Shown here: positions 42,937 through 51,661 of the stretch, piece by piece
How positions within the stretch are numbered: position 1 is the stretch's first letter
Layout: each line of letters opens with the position of its first letter
NCBI RefSeq assembly: GCF_003932955.1
Contig: NZ_QOVY01000001.1
Location: 267,360 to 331,359, forward strand
DNA length: 64,000 bases
Reading direction: 5' to 3'
DNA from: Chryseobacterium sp. SC28
GTDB lineage: Bacteria > Bacteroidota > Bacteroidia > Flavobacteriales > Weeksellaceae
Notes under the pieces: model-generated
What the model saw: the letters and a program-made list of their open reading frames with translations, nothing else
Database searches by the model: none
Told to the model about the DNA's origin: nothing
Translations under genes and position numbers: made by a program

Positions 42937-43551
42937 TTACTCCGGTGCTTTGAAGACATTTTCGTCGGAATGGAAGCCGGCAACGCCTCCGCTGACCGCA
43001 AATTTCATGGCTTCGGCAGCGCTCATCCCCGTGACTTCTTTTACATTATTGAATTTGGTAATGATCACCCAGCCGGAAACGGCGTAGGAATGGGGAAGAT
43101 AGACGGCAATCATCTGTTCCAGATCGACCACGGACATATCCGCCTGCGTCAAAAATCCGATTCGCCAGATCTCGGGCGTTTCATTGGTTTTGACCCAAAC
43201 CGGCACATTGAATTTCTTCTTATCGCCCACGAAGGATCCGAGGACGTCTTTCAGAGAGGTGTACAGAAATTTGATTCCCGGGATATGTTCCAAAACGTAA
43301 TCTAAACCATCTACGATGACCCGCCCGATGATGAATTTGTTCCCAAAAAAACCAATAAAAGCCGTTCCGAAGATGACAATGAAGAACATCAGACCGGGAA
43401 ATTTCTCCGAAACAGACGGTATCAAATTATCGATGCTGAAAACGACACTCCAAATCACCCAAACCGTGATGGCGAACGGACCAATGATGATCAGCCCTTG
43501 GATGAAGGATCGTAGGAATAAGCGAAGATAATCGTTGAGGTTTCTGTTCAT
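42937..43551 (-). CDS. DUF502 membrane protein
   Basis: A 204-residue inner-membrane protein with two hydrophobic stretches (about residues 14-40 and 50-78). The block GPFAITVWVIWSVVFSIDNLI and the LEHIPGIKFLYTSLKDVL segment are typical of DUF502, a family of unknown function sometimes found with membrane-trafficking or heat-shock genes. It follows miaE by seven bases on the same strand, as third gene of an acyltransferase-miaE-DUF502 run. Confidence 0.88.
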   Translation of the reverse strand: MNRNLNDYLRLFLRSFIQGLIIIGPFAITVWVIWSVVFSIDNLIPSVSEKFPGLMFFIVIFGTAFIGFFGNKFIIGRVIVDGLDYVLEHIPGIKFLYTSLKDVLGSFVGDKKKFNVPVWVKTNETPEIWRIGFLTQADMSVVDLEQMIAVYLPHSYAVSGWVIITKFNNVKEVTGMSAAEAMKFAVSGGVAGFHSDENVFKAPE

Positions 43552-43558
43552 TTTGGAG

Positions 43559-44140
43559 TTAGCCGTGGATGGTCTCTTTGGTTCCGTAAGATTTCATAAT
43601 ATTGGCTTCATACTCCAGCCATTCTTCCCAGCGTTGGTTTACTTTTTCCGCATCGCCCAATTGCCTTGCAAAGCCGATGAATGTGGTATAATGATTGGCT
43701 TCGGAAACCATCAGATCGTGATAGAATTTCTTGAGTTCTTCATCTTTAATATTTTCCGTCAGGACTTTGAAGCGCTCGCAGCTTCTGGCTTCGATCATCG
43801 CTGCGAACAGCATTTTGTCGATGATTTGTTCGTCGCGATGGCCTCCTTTTTTGAGAAATTTGAGAAGGTCATTCACGTAATCGTCTTTGCGCGTTCGGCC
43901 CAGCACGCCGCCTCTTTTTTTGATAATCTCGTGAACCTGATTGAAATGATCCAATTCTTCCTGAGCGATTGCGAGAAGTTCGGTTACCATTTCTGTATAT
44001 TCCGGTACCATTGTGATGAGTCCGATGGCGTTGGTCGCGGCTTTCTGCTCGCACCAAGCGTGATCGGTGAGGATTTCTTCCAAATTATCTTCCGCGATAT
44101 TGGCCCACCGCGGATCTGTGAGAAGTTTGAGACGGAACAT
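43559..44140 (-). CDS. miaE: tRNA hydroxylase MiaE
   Basis: A 193-residue diiron monooxygenase that hydroxylates 2-methylthio-N6-isopentenyladenosine at position 37 of tRNA. The diiron ligands lie in EEILTDHAWCEQKAATNAI, AQEELDHFNQVHEII, AAMIEARSCERFKVL and VSEANHYTTFI, the expected E/ExxH pattern. Length is normal for the short Bacteroidota form. It is in a same-strand run with an acyltransferase (30-base gap) and DUF502. Confidence 0.92.
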   Translation of the reverse strand: MFRLKLLTDPRWANIAEDNLEEILTDHAWCEQKAATNAIGLITMVPEYTEMVTELLAIAQEELDHFNQVHEIIKKRGGVLGRTRKDDYVNDLLKFLKKGGHRDEQIIDKMLFAAMIEARSCERFKVLTENIKDEELKKFYHDLMVSEANHYTTFIGFARQLGDAEKVNQRWEEWLEYEANIMKSYGTKETIHG

Positions 44141-44170
44141 TTTATAATTTTTGTAAAAATAAGGAATAAA

Positions 44171-45265
44171 TTAATTTTTTGATGCGGTTTTGTCTCTCAA
44201 AAATTGCAAAATTTTCCAGCCGAGATTGTCCACTTTTTGCAAACCGGTGGCAATCAAAAATGCCAATAGAATATTGATGGGATAAATGATTAAAACCAAA
44301 AGCCACCAACTCATCGCATCCTTCAGAGGAACGACTATGAAATAGATTAAGGACGAGCTCATGCCTTGCGCAAAATAGTAAAAAATTGCACTCTGCCCAA
44401 CATTCGTAAGGAAATTGGGTCTCGATATTTTCAACCGGTTATAGAAAACGAATAGCGTGACCAATGAAAAAAGAGACCAAATAATGTAAGGAATTTTTGG
44501 CGGGAATTTCTGCTTGTTGAGTTTGTAGAAAATATCGCTTCCGTAATACCAAAACATCCAGACTAAGGCAATCGCGACCAAGGCGTACAAAACAGGAATC
44601 ATCTGGTTGGGGATTTTTTTGCCTCTCATGCGATTTCCCACCAAGAAAACAGCCAGATAAAATGCGACATAACCCACCTGTCCACCAGGATAATATTGCG
44701 GAAATATATTGAAAATCAAAGTTAAAGCAACACAAACGCCGATAAACCAGTTGACATGTTTCGGGAAAAATCTCAGAATCAAAACGCCAAAAACCGTCAA
44801 AATATAATACACTTTCAAGTACCAGAAACTTCCCATCACGACGGGAAATGTATCACAATTGGAATATTCGTGCAAATACCAATTTCCCAAAATCTGCCAT
44901 TGCGGCTGGCTCGAAATGCTGCTTGGAACATATTTGCTCCCAAAAGTAGAATAGAAATCCCTCAGCCATTCGAAAGAGAAAAATGTGAGCCCAAAAACCT
45001 TGAAAAAATAATCCAGAAAAAACAGAAATGTCACAAAAATCATATACGTGATCTGCAATTTCAGCAATCGGTAAAGCGTTTTCTCAACATTGTTCCCGGA
45101 AGTGATGCCACTCAATGCATAAAACAAAGCGACATCGAAAACCAAGGAGAAAACCCGGACTTCCGCCGGAATGTAAAATTGCCCGCTCCAAAACGCCGTG
45201 TGGATAAATATAATAGAAATCGTTGCCAGCCCTTTGGCAAAATCTATGTACAGATCTCTTTTCAT
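44171..45265 (-). CDS. Acyltransferase family 3 membrane protein
   Basis: A 364-residue membrane protein with about ten hydrophobic segments. The start RDLYIDFAKGLATISIIFIHTAF carries the histidine of the family-3 active site. These enzymes O-acetylate surface polysaccharides, peptidoglycan or lipids; the substrate is unknown. No SGNH domain is fused. It heads a run with miaE and DUF502 and is divergent from mutL; the two start codons are about 117 bases apart with likely -7 elements for both. Confidence 0.85.
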   Translation of the reverse strand: MKRDLYIDFAKGLATISIIFIHTAFWSGQFYIPAEVRVFSLVFDVALFYALSGITSGNNVEKTLYRLLKLQITYMIFVTFLFFLDYFFKVFGLTFFSFEWLRDFYSTFGSKYVPSSISSQPQWQILGNWYLHEYSNCDTFPVVMGSFWYLKVYYILTVFGVLILRFFPKHVNWFIGVCVALTLIFNIFPQYYPGGQVGYVAFYLAVFLVGNRMRGKKIPNQMIPVLYALVAIALVWMFWYYGSDIFYKLNKQKFPPKIPYIIWSLFSLVTLFVFYNRLKISRPNFLTNVGQSAIFYYFAQGMSSSLIYFIVVPLKDAMSWWLLVLIIYPINILLAFLIATGLQKVDNLGWKILQFLRDKTASKN

Positions 45266-45291
45266 TGGTTGTGATTTAATTGTCTGAAAGT

Positions 45292-45299
45292 CAAAAATA
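45292..45299 (-). promoter_or_regulatory. Likely -7 element of the acyltransferase transcript
   Basis: On the minus strand TATTTTTG fits TAnnTTTG, 26 bases before the start codon. No TTG at the expected distance. Confidence 0.45.
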
Positions 45300-45357
45300 T
45301 CATAATTTCCTCAACTTCTTTATAATTATTTAACTTTTATCCCTCGATTCTTATCCT

Positions 45358-45365
45358 TATTTTTG
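45358..45365 (+). promoter_or_regulatory. Likely -7 element of mutL
   Basis: TATTTTTG fits TAnnTTTG, 17 bases before the ATG of mutL. The -33 position has TTT instead of TTG. Confidence 0.5.
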
Positions 45366-45382
45366 ACAGTTTAATTGTAGAA

Positions 45383-47143
45383 ATGTCAGACATCATCCAG
45401 CTTTTACCGGATCACGTTGCCAATCAGATTGCGGCTGGCGAAGTGGTGCAGCGCCCGGCCTCCATTGTGAAAGAGCTTTTGGAGAATTCTGTAGATGCCG
45501 GTGCCACCAAAATCCAGCTCATCATTCGGGATGCCGGGAAAAATCTCATCCAAGTGGTGGACGACGGAACCGGAATGTCGGAAACCGATGCACGCCTGGC
45601 TTTTGAACGCCACGCCACTTCAAAAATCCGCTCGACTGAGGATATTTTTAAGATCGCGACCAAAGGCTTCCGAGGCGAGGCTTTGGCATCCATCGCAGCT
45701 GTGGCACAAGTGGAACTGAAAACCAAACAAAAAGATTCGCCCGTCGGGACGAATATCTATATTGAAGGGGGACTTTTCCAATTTCAAGAGCCCATTCAAA
45801 CCGTTGAAGGCTCCAACTTCTCGGTCAAGAATTTATTTTACAATGTTCCGGCGAGACGGAAATTCCTCAAAAATGATAATATAGAGTTTCGCCACATTAT
45901 TGATGAATTTCAGCGTGTTGCCCTGGCTCACGAAAATATCGAATTCGAAATGTTTCACAACGACGAGCCTGTTTTCCGACTGCGAAAAGGCGGACAAATG
46001 CAAAGAATCGTGGACGTTTTCGGAAGAAAGTTGCAGCCGCTTTTGATCCCGATAAAGGAAGACCTTGGCTGGGTTCATCTGCACGGTTACGTGGCAAAGC
46101 CGGAGGGTGCGAAAAAAGCCAGAGGCGAACAGTTTTTCTTTGTGAACAGGCGGTTTTTCCGCAGTGCCTATCTCAGCAAAGCCGTACAAGACGCATTCGA
46201 CGGGCTTTTGCAGCCGGGTTACATTCCTTCATTTTTTCTTTATCTGGAAATGGATCCCGAGAAAATCGATGTTAATATCCATCCGCAGAAAACCGAAGTC
46301 AAATTTGAAGATGAAGCGCTGATTTTTGCTTTGGTAAGATCTACTATCAAGCGTTCTTTGGGAATCTACAACATCGCACCCAGTCTGGATTTCGAAAGAG
46401 ATCCGAAAATGGAAGCTTTCTTCGCGCCGAGTACAAGTAATTATGTGGCTGCATCGCCGTCTGCCATCAATGTTGATCGGGATTTCAACCCCTTTTCTGC
46501 AGAAAAATCAACGGATGAAGAGCGCATTAACTTGGCAAAACTTTATCAGGCCTCGGAGGCTGCACCTTCCAAAATCAATCTTTTCGAAGATGATGATCTG
46601 GAGGAAGATCTGTTCCGATTGCCAAACGGCTATTGGCTTCTGAACAAAGACGGATTGACTTATATGCTGGATCTGGGGCGGATGCACCGCGTGATAATGT
46701 CTTCGCATCAGGAAAATCTGCCCACGAAAAAAGCGGGTCAAAGTCTTCTGTTTTCTCTTGAATACCATCTTAATGAAATCGAGAAAAATAAATACAAATC
46801 CATCAAAAAATACCTGCCGGATTTCGGTTTCGAAATGACCTTGGCTCAGGAAAATGTTCTCCGAATCGATGCTGTTCCCGAGGCTTTGAAAGAATCTCAG
46901 GTCATCAAATTCCTGGAAAAGATTTTTGAAGTTTTGGAATACCGCACCGAAGAAGAATTTTCAAAATATTTTGAATATCAATGGGTGAAGTTAAAAACCA
47001 AATCTAAGTTTGATTTCATTTACAAAACCGAAGTCGAGCAATTGGTAAAAGATTTCATCGATCTTGGTTTCCCGCAATACACCGTAAATGGTAAAAAATG
47101 TTGGATGGAAGTGCCATTTGACGATTTTAAAAATAAATTTTAA
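45383..47143 (+). CDS. mutL: DNA mismatch repair protein MutL
   Basis: A 586-residue protein. The N-terminal GHKL ATPase is intact: ELLENSVDAGAT, DDGTGMSETDA, ATSKI and KGFRGEALASI. The C-terminal dimerisation domain is present, but the endonuclease motif usual in organisms without MutH (DQHA-x2-E-x4-E) is degenerate: the matching segment reads LDLGRMHRVIMSS (D430 to S441), which keeps only the first Asp, and the distal metal-site motifs are not recognisable. Repair may therefore rely on another nick source. It starts a four-gene run with a rhomboid (3-base gap), a nuclease-family protein and a lipoprotein. Confidence 0.93.
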   Translation: MSDIIQLLPDHVANQIAAGEVVQRPASIVKELLENSVDAGATKIQLIIRDAGKNLIQVVDDGTGMSETDARLAFERHATSKIRSTEDIFKIATKGFRGEALASIAAVAQVELKTKQKDSPVGTNIYIEGGLFQFQEPIQTVEGSNFSVKNLFYNVPARRKFLKNDNIEFRHIIDEFQRVALAHENIEFEMFHNDEPVFRLRKGGQMQRIVDVFGRKLQPLLIPIKEDLGWVHLHGYVAKPEGAKKARGEQFFFVNRRFFRSAYLSKAVQDAFDGLLQPGYIPSFFLYLEMDPEKIDVNIHPQKTEVKFEDEALIFALVRSTIKRSLGIYNIAPSLDFERDPKMEAFFAPSTSNYVAASPSAINVDRDFNPFSAEKSTDEERINLAKLYQASEAAPSKINLFEDDDLEEDLFRLPNGYWLLNKDGLTYMLDLGRMHRVIMSSHQENLPTKKAGQSLLFSLEYHLNEIEKNKYKSIKKYLPDFGFEMTLAQENVLRIDAVPEALKESQVIKFLEKIFEVLEYRTEEEFSKYFEYQWVKLKTKSKFDFIYKTEVEQLVKDFIDLGFPQYTVNGKKCWMEVPFDDFKNKF

Positions 47144-47146
47144 ACT

Positions 47147-47896
47147 ATGTTTCCTCAACTGACACGTGTTACCAGAAATATCATCATCCTCAATGTCATC
47201 TTTTTCGTTGCAACATTTTTATTCGTAAATCTAAATATTGACTTAGGACCTTTGCTGGCGGGCTATTTCCCGCTGTCGCCTAATTTCAGATCGTGGCAAA
47301 TTATCACCCATATGTTTATGCACGGCAACTTTCTCCACATTGCTTTTAATATGATGACGCTTTGGAGTTTTGGGCCGGTTTTGGAGCAGGTTTTGGGTCA
47401 GAAGAAATTTATTATTCTTTATTTCGCAGCAGGTTTGGGCGGTTTTGCTTTGTATAATGTCTGGAATTATTTTGAAGTGAGCCAGATTACCAATTTCCTG
47501 AATAGTCAAGGGTACAACGTCCACGAAATATACAGATATGCGGACAATAATTACTCGGGAGAAATGCCGATTTCGTCCAATTCCGAAGCCGTCCGCGAGG
47601 CTGCGCAAAGACTTTTCATTATTTTGAAAACGCCGATGGTGGGCGCATCGGGCGCTATTTTTGGCATTATCGCGGCTTTTTCCACCTTGTTTCCGGATGC
47701 GGAATTGATATTTTTGTTTATACCATTTCCTATCAAGGCCAAATTTCTAACCCCTATTATTATTGTCATTTCACTGTTTTTAGGATTTAGACAAGTCAGT
47801 GGCGACAATATCGCCCATTTTGCGCATCTTGGCGGCGCACTGATTGGTTTCTTGTACATTTGGAATTGGAAGAAAAACCGAGACCGCATCGAGTAA
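47147..47896 (+). CDS. Rhomboid family intramembrane serine protease
   Basis: A 249-residue inner-membrane protein with six or seven hydrophobic segments. MHGNFLHIAFNMMTLWSFG is the conserved loop-helix block, the catalytic Ser is in VGASGAIFG and the catalytic His in HFAHLGGALIGF. A hydrophilic loop (about residues 115-155) is longer than usual. It follows mutL by three bases and touches the next gene (TAAATG). This is the second rhomboid in the window and differs clearly from the first. Confidence 0.92.
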   Translation: MFPQLTRVTRNIIILNVIFFVATFLFVNLNIDLGPLLAGYFPLSPNFRSWQIITHMFMHGNFLHIAFNMMTLWSFGPVLEQVLGQKKFIILYFAAGLGGFALYNVWNYFEVSQITNFLNSQGYNVHEIYRYADNNYSGEMPISSNSEAVREAAQRLFIILKTPMVGASGAIFGIIAAFSTLFPDAELIFLFIPFPIKAKFLTPIIIVISLFLGFRQVSGDNIAHFAHLGGALIGFLYIWNWKKNRDRIE

Positions 47897-48877
47897 ATGG
47901 GAATTCTTCGCTTTTTATTAACGATGTTGCACGTGACGATTATTGTTTTGCTATTCGGAACAATAATGAACGCCTACATTTCGCCCCACGAAATTGGAAT
48001 GCTCAATCTTTTGTCGCTGGGATTTCCTCTACTGATTATTGCTGATATTTTATTATTAATCTTCTGGATCGTAACTTGGAAAAAGCGGGCGATAGTTTTC
48101 CTAGTTCTGTCGTTATTTTTCATCATTCCAACGCGAAGATGGATCAATTATACACCCAATAAAAATGAAACGCCCAATGTCAAACTCATTTCGCTCAATG
48201 GTAAATTTGGCAATAAAGGCGATGAGACGATTTATAATTATCTCAATAAGCAAAATGCAGATGTCGTCTTTTTTCAGGAATACGACAATGTAAAACCGCT
48301 GGATGGATTCCGATATTTCGAAAACAGCCGGCCGATTGTAAAGATCCAGTCCAAATTCCCGATCCTTGAAAGTGGCGAAGTGAAGACCGACGTGAGCACC
48401 GGAATGTGTCTGTATGCGGATATCAAGATCAATGGAAAAATCATTCGCTTCGTGAATGTTTATATGGAACCTTTTTTTCTCGACAAGACAATGGTAAAAC
48501 CAACGGCTGATATGGATCGAAACGAAGAAAAGGCGAAGAAAGTTTTGCATAAGCTGGTACCGACTTTCAAAAAACACCAGACGCAGATAGATGAGATCAA
48601 GGATTTCATTGATAAATCAAGCTATCCGGTCATCGTAGGTGGCGATTTCAACGCGGTTCCCAATTCTTACGAATATTACAAAGTTTCCCAAGATCTGGAC
48701 GATGATTTTCTAAAAGCAGGACAAGGGAGCGGAACGAGTTTCCACGACTTCAAATTCCCATTGAAAATCGATCATATTTTTTCATCAAAATCCATTATGC
48801 CAATCCGTTACACAGTTGACCGAAGTGTAGAAATTTCGGATCATTTTCCTATTTTAGCTGAATTTTATATCAAATAA
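47897..48877 (+). CDS. Endonuclease/exonuclease/phosphatase family membrane protein
   Basis: A 326-residue protein with three N-terminal hydrophobic segments (about residues 5-25, 35-60, 65-85) and a periplasmic-looking phosphatase domain. The fold motifs are visible: VKLISLNGKFG, VVFFQEY, PVIVGGDFNAVP and the ending KIDHIFSSK and ISDHFPILAEF, with metal and catalytic residues present. Targets of this family include nucleic acid, inositol phosphates and lipids; here unknown. It starts right at the rhomboid stop. Confidence 0.85.
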   Translation: MGILRFLLTMLHVTIIVLLFGTIMNAYISPHEIGMLNLLSLGFPLLIIADILLLIFWIVTWKKRAIVFLVLSLFFIIPTRRWINYTPNKNETPNVKLISLNGKFGNKGDETIYNYLNKQNADVVFFQEYDNVKPLDGFRYFENSRPIVKIQSKFPILESGEVKTDVSTGMCLYADIKINGKIIRFVNVYMEPFFLDKTMVKPTADMDRNEEKAKKVLHKLVPTFKKHQTQIDEIKDFIDKSSYPVIVGGDFNAVPNSYEYYKVSQDLDDDFLKAGQGSGTSFHDFKFPLKIDHIFSSKSIMPIRYTVDRSVEISDHFPILAEFYIK

Positions 48878-48896
48878 TTTCCCGAATTTTGTCTGT

Positions 48897-49274
48897 ATGA
48901 GAAATCTTGGTTTTTTTACATTCATTGCGGTTGGCTTTTTGTCCTGCACCCAAAACACGCCGGTTTCAAACCATCCCGAAAATTTGGAGACGGCTCCTCC
49001 AATCACTTATGACACCACGGCGATAGATTCCTTCGGTCCAGGCGCCACATCGGCAAGCGTGCTGGCAAAAATAAATGCCGTTGCCATCCAAAGAGAAAAA
49101 GACAGCCTTGCCGCGATCGCCAAAATAGCACAGGAAAAACTCGAGAAAGAAAAACTCGAGAAAGAAAAAGCAGCACAAAAAGAAAAAGAAAAATCCGAAC
49201 AGAACAAGCCCGAAGAGCAGCCCACAGCAGAAACACCAGCTACCAATCTACAAGAAAACCACCGGAATCTCTGA
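48897..49274 (+). CDS. Small lipoprotein with coiled coil
   Basis: A 125-residue protein with a lipoprotein signal (FLSC, Cys 18). The second half is a Lys/Glu-rich heptad-like helix (residues about 62-105, with two copies of LEKEKLEKE-like sequence), likely a coiled coil. The tail is Thr/Pro-rich. It is the last gene of the mutL run, 19 bases after the nuclease-family gene. No function known. Confidence 0.75.
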   Translation: MRNLGFFTFIAVGFLSCTQNTPVSNHPENLETAPPITYDTTAIDSFGPGATSASVLAKINAVAIQREKDSLAAIAKIAQEKLEKEKLEKEKAAQKEKEKSEQNKPEEQPTAETPATNLQENHRNL

Positions 49275-49307
49275 TGGTTTCTAAGCAATATTCTATAAAA
49301 ATAATTT

Positions 49308-49904
49308 CTATTTGTTGTAAAACTCTTCCACTTTATCCCAATTGATCACGTCAAAAAACGCAGCCACATAATCGGGTCTTCTGTTTTGGTATTTGAGGTA
49401 ATAGGCGTGCTCCCAGACATCCAGGCCGAGAACTGGCGTTCCTTGTACATCTGCAACCGGCATCAATGGATTGTCCTGATTTGGTGTAGAAGTTACCGTC
49501 AACGATCCGTCGGTATTTTTCACGAGCCAAGCCCAGCCGGAGCCGAATCTTCCTTTAGCTGCGTTAGAAAAATCTTCTTTAAATTTTTCAAAACCACCAA
49601 TTTTCTCGATTTCAGCTTTCACATTTCCAACTGGTTCTTTGCTGCCGCCCGGTGTCAGAAGTTCCCAAAAAAGTGAGTGGTTATAATGCCCGCCACCGTT
49701 ATTTCTTACCGCCGGTTTATCCGTTCCTGTTTTTAGGATTTCTTCGATAGATTTACCTTCCAGTTCGGTACCTGCGATGGCATTGTTCAGATTGTCCACG
49801 TACGCCTGATGGTGCTTGGTGTAGTGGATTTCCATTGTTTTCGCATCGATGGTTGGCTCCAACGCATCGTATGCATAATTAAGTTTAGGTAATTCGAATG
49901 ACAT
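49308..49904 (-). CDS. Superoxide dismutase, Fe/Mn family
   Basis: A 198-residue cytoplasmic enzyme. Metal ligands are in [22 protein letters not shown] and [14 protein letters not shown]. The Gly-Gly before HYNHS and the Gln in TPNQDNPLM follow the manganese-type (or cambialistic) pattern rather than the iron type; metal use is not certain from sequence. It is divergent from sufS, and 328 bases with a palindromic element lie between them. Its -7 element is at 49940. Confidence 0.93.
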   Translation of the reverse strand: MSFELPKLNYAYDALEPTIDAKTMEIHYTKHHQAYVDNLNNAIAGTELEGKSIEEILKTGTDKPAVRNNGGGHYNHSLFWELLTPGGSKEPVGNVKAEIEKIGGFEKFKEDFSNAAKGRFGSGWAWLVKNTDGSLTVTSTPNQDNPLMPVADVQGTPVLGLDVWEHAYYLKYQNRRPDYVAAFFDVINWDKVEEFYNK

Positions 49905-49939
49905 AATATTGTATTTATTTTGTTAATAAATTAATAATT

Positions 49940-49947
49940 CAAAAATA
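49940..49947 (-). promoter_or_regulatory. Likely -7 element of the superoxide dismutase gene
   Basis: On the minus strand TATTTTTG fits TAnnTTTG, 35 bases before the start codon. The nearest TTG is only 14 bases upstream. Confidence 0.45.
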
Positions 49948-50060
49948 CTCAATTATTATTCCAAGACAGCAGATCTGGACTTAATTTATAAATATTTAAC
50001 ATCGAAAAAGATAATAAAATTTGCCGTAACTTTGACACATTCTAAATAACAACGCCATTT

Positions 50061-50156
50061 TGCAGCTTAATTATTTGGGCAGCTATTCCGCCCTCCGTTC
50101 CCGCTTTTTTCTTTTTTCTCAAAAAAGAAAAAGAGCTCCACTCAGGTCGGGCTGCA
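50061..50156. repeat. Long palindromic intergenic element between sod and sufS
   Basis: Outer arms TGCAGC (50061-50066) and GCTGCA (50151-50156) enclose GGGCAGC/GGGCTGC-like arms and a core of C/T runs (about 50103-50117) complementary to A/G runs (50121-50133). The whole 96 bases could fold into one long hairpin. It resembles repeated intergenic elements that I remember from flavobacterial genomes, but that could not be checked. The gap 49905-50232 (328 bases) holds otherwise only promoter-like TAACTTTG at 50027-50034, on the sufS side. Confidence 0.6.
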
Positions 50157-50232
50157 AAAATATCGACGTTCAAATCCTATTTTAAGAGTTTTCCAAATCA
50201 GTCAAATTCTCAAATCTAAATTCTAATTTAAA

Positions 50233-51453
50233 ATGTTCGACATCAATCATATAAGAGCTCAATTTCCAATCCTAAATGAGGAAGTCAACGGCAAACCGCT
50301 CGTCTATCTCGACAATGCGGCAACTTCTCAAAAACCAATCTCCGTTTTGAATGCTTGGGAAGAATATTACAAAACCATCAACGCCAATGTTCACCGCGGC
50401 ATTCATACCTTGAGCCAGCTCGCAACCGAAGCAATGGAACTGTCCAGACAGAAAATACAACGTTTCATCAATGCACAGCACGACTACGAAGTTATTTTCA
50501 CCAAAGGAACAACCGAAGGAATCAATCTCGTGGCGTATGCTTTGACCAACCAAATCAAGCCGAACGACGAGATTATCATTTCCTATTTGGAGCACCATTC
50601 CAACATCGTTCCTTGGCAAATGCTTTGCGAAAGAACCGGCGCAAAACTCCGCGTCATCCCGATGGACAAAAGCGGAATCCTCCAAATCGATGTTTTGGAA
50701 GAATGGCTCGGCGAAAAAACAAAAATAGTTGCTGTCAATCAGGTTTCTAACGCGTTGGGAATCGTAAATCCTATCGAGGAAATCATTGAGAAAACAAGAC
50801 GACTTTCCAACGCTTATGTTTTGATTGACGGCGCTCAATCGGCTCCGCATTTCAAAATCGATGTTCAGAAGTTGGATTGCGATTTTTTCGTCTTCTCGGG
50901 ACACAAGATGTACGGACCGATGGGAACGGGAATTCTTTACGGGAAAGAATCTGCTCTGGAAAACCTTCAAGCTTTTCACGGCGGTGGCGAGATGATTGCG
51001 GTGTGCAGTTTCGAGAAAACCACCTATGCCGGATTGCCTTTCAAATTTGAGGCTGGAACGCCGAATGTCGGCGGAAATATTGCGCTTGGAGCCGCTGTAG
51101 ATTTCATCGAAAATATCGGCCACGAAAATCTTCAAAATCACGAAAATGACCTTCTGAATTACGCTCAGAAAAAACTTCTGGAAATTGATGGTCTTAAAAT
51201 TTACGGCGAAAAAGCCGACAGAACCGGCGTCGTTTCTTTCAACTTGGAAGGCGCAGGAATTGCCTCTGACACAGGAATGATTCTCGACAAACTTGGAATT
51301 GCCGTGAGAACCGGACATCATTGTACACAACCGATTATGGATTTCTTCAACATTGCCGGAACGGTGCGTGCAAGTTTTGCGGTTTATAACACTTTCGAAG
51401 AAATTGATATTTTGACAGAAGGCGTGAAAAAAGCGCAGCGAATGTTGGTTTAA
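50233..51453 (+). CDS. sufS: Cysteine desulfurase SufS
   Basis: A 406-residue PLP enzyme that takes sulfur from cysteine for Fe-S assembly. K225 in SGHKMYGPMG binds the cofactor and C364 in RTGHHCTQP is the persulfide Cys, both as in SufS. Length and the HHCxQP motif put it in the SufS/CsdA group. Unlike many Bacteroidota loci, it is not followed by the other suf genes here: lon comes next, after a terminator. SufB, SufC, SufD and SufE are not in the window. Confidence 0.93.
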   Translation: MFDINHIRAQFPILNEEVNGKPLVYLDNAATSQKPISVLNAWEEYYKTINANVHRGIHTLSQLATEAMELSRQKIQRFINAQHDYEVIFTKGTTEGINLVAYALTNQIKPNDEIIISYLEHHSNIVPWQMLCERTGAKLRVIPMDKSGILQIDVLEEWLGEKTKIVAVNQVSNALGIVNPIEEIIEKTRRLSNAYVLIDGAQSAPHFKIDVQKLDCDFFVFSGHKMYGPMGTGILYGKESALENLQAFHGGGEMIAVCSFEKTTYAGLPFKFEAGTPNVGGNIALGAAVDFIENIGHENLQNHENDLLNYAQKKLLEIDGLKIYGEKADRTGVVSFNLEGAGIASDTGMILDKLGIAVRTGHHCTQPIMDFFNIAGTVRASFAVYNTFEEIDILTEGVKKAQRMLV

Positions 51454-51475
51454 TTGCTTTATAAACACACAAAAT

Positions 51476-51516
51476 AACCCTTTTTGAGCTCAGGACTTGA
51501 AAGGGTTTCTTTTTTA
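51476..51516 (+). terminator. Terminator of sufS
   Basis: AACCCTTT (51476-51483) and AAAGGGTT (51500-51507) form an eight-pair stem with a 16-base loop, followed by TCTTTTTT. Confidence 0.7.
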
Positions 51517-51577
51517 AACTGCCAAATTGTAATGCTTTTTCCAATGGCATAGCTCTTGCGAATTTATAGACTCTCTT

Positions 51578-51650
51578 AAAACAGTCTTGTTAAACTGTTT
51601 AAAAAAGGGAGTAATTTTTATATCCATTAAGATTAATGACAATTTGTCAT
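51578..51650. promoter_or_regulatory. Two palindromes upstream of lon
   Basis: AAACAGT (51578-51584) and ACTGTTT (51594-51600) are inverted arms. ATGACAA-T-TTGTCAT (51636-51650) is a perfect palindrome ending 12 bases before the lon ATG. Either could be an operator for stress control of lon; no known heat-shock operator is matched. Confidence 0.45.
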
Positions 51651-51661
51651 TCCACAATACT

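Noticed and set aside
50272..51468. 398-codon open frame antisense to sufS
   Set aside because: It lies wholly opposite a secure gene with cofactor and catalytic residues; its translation is rich in Phe, Cys and His and shows no known motif. A shadow frame.
51578..51600. Terminator for an upstream gene before lon
   Set aside because: The sufS terminator is already at 51476; arms here are seven bases without a G+C-rich stem, so an operator is a better reading.
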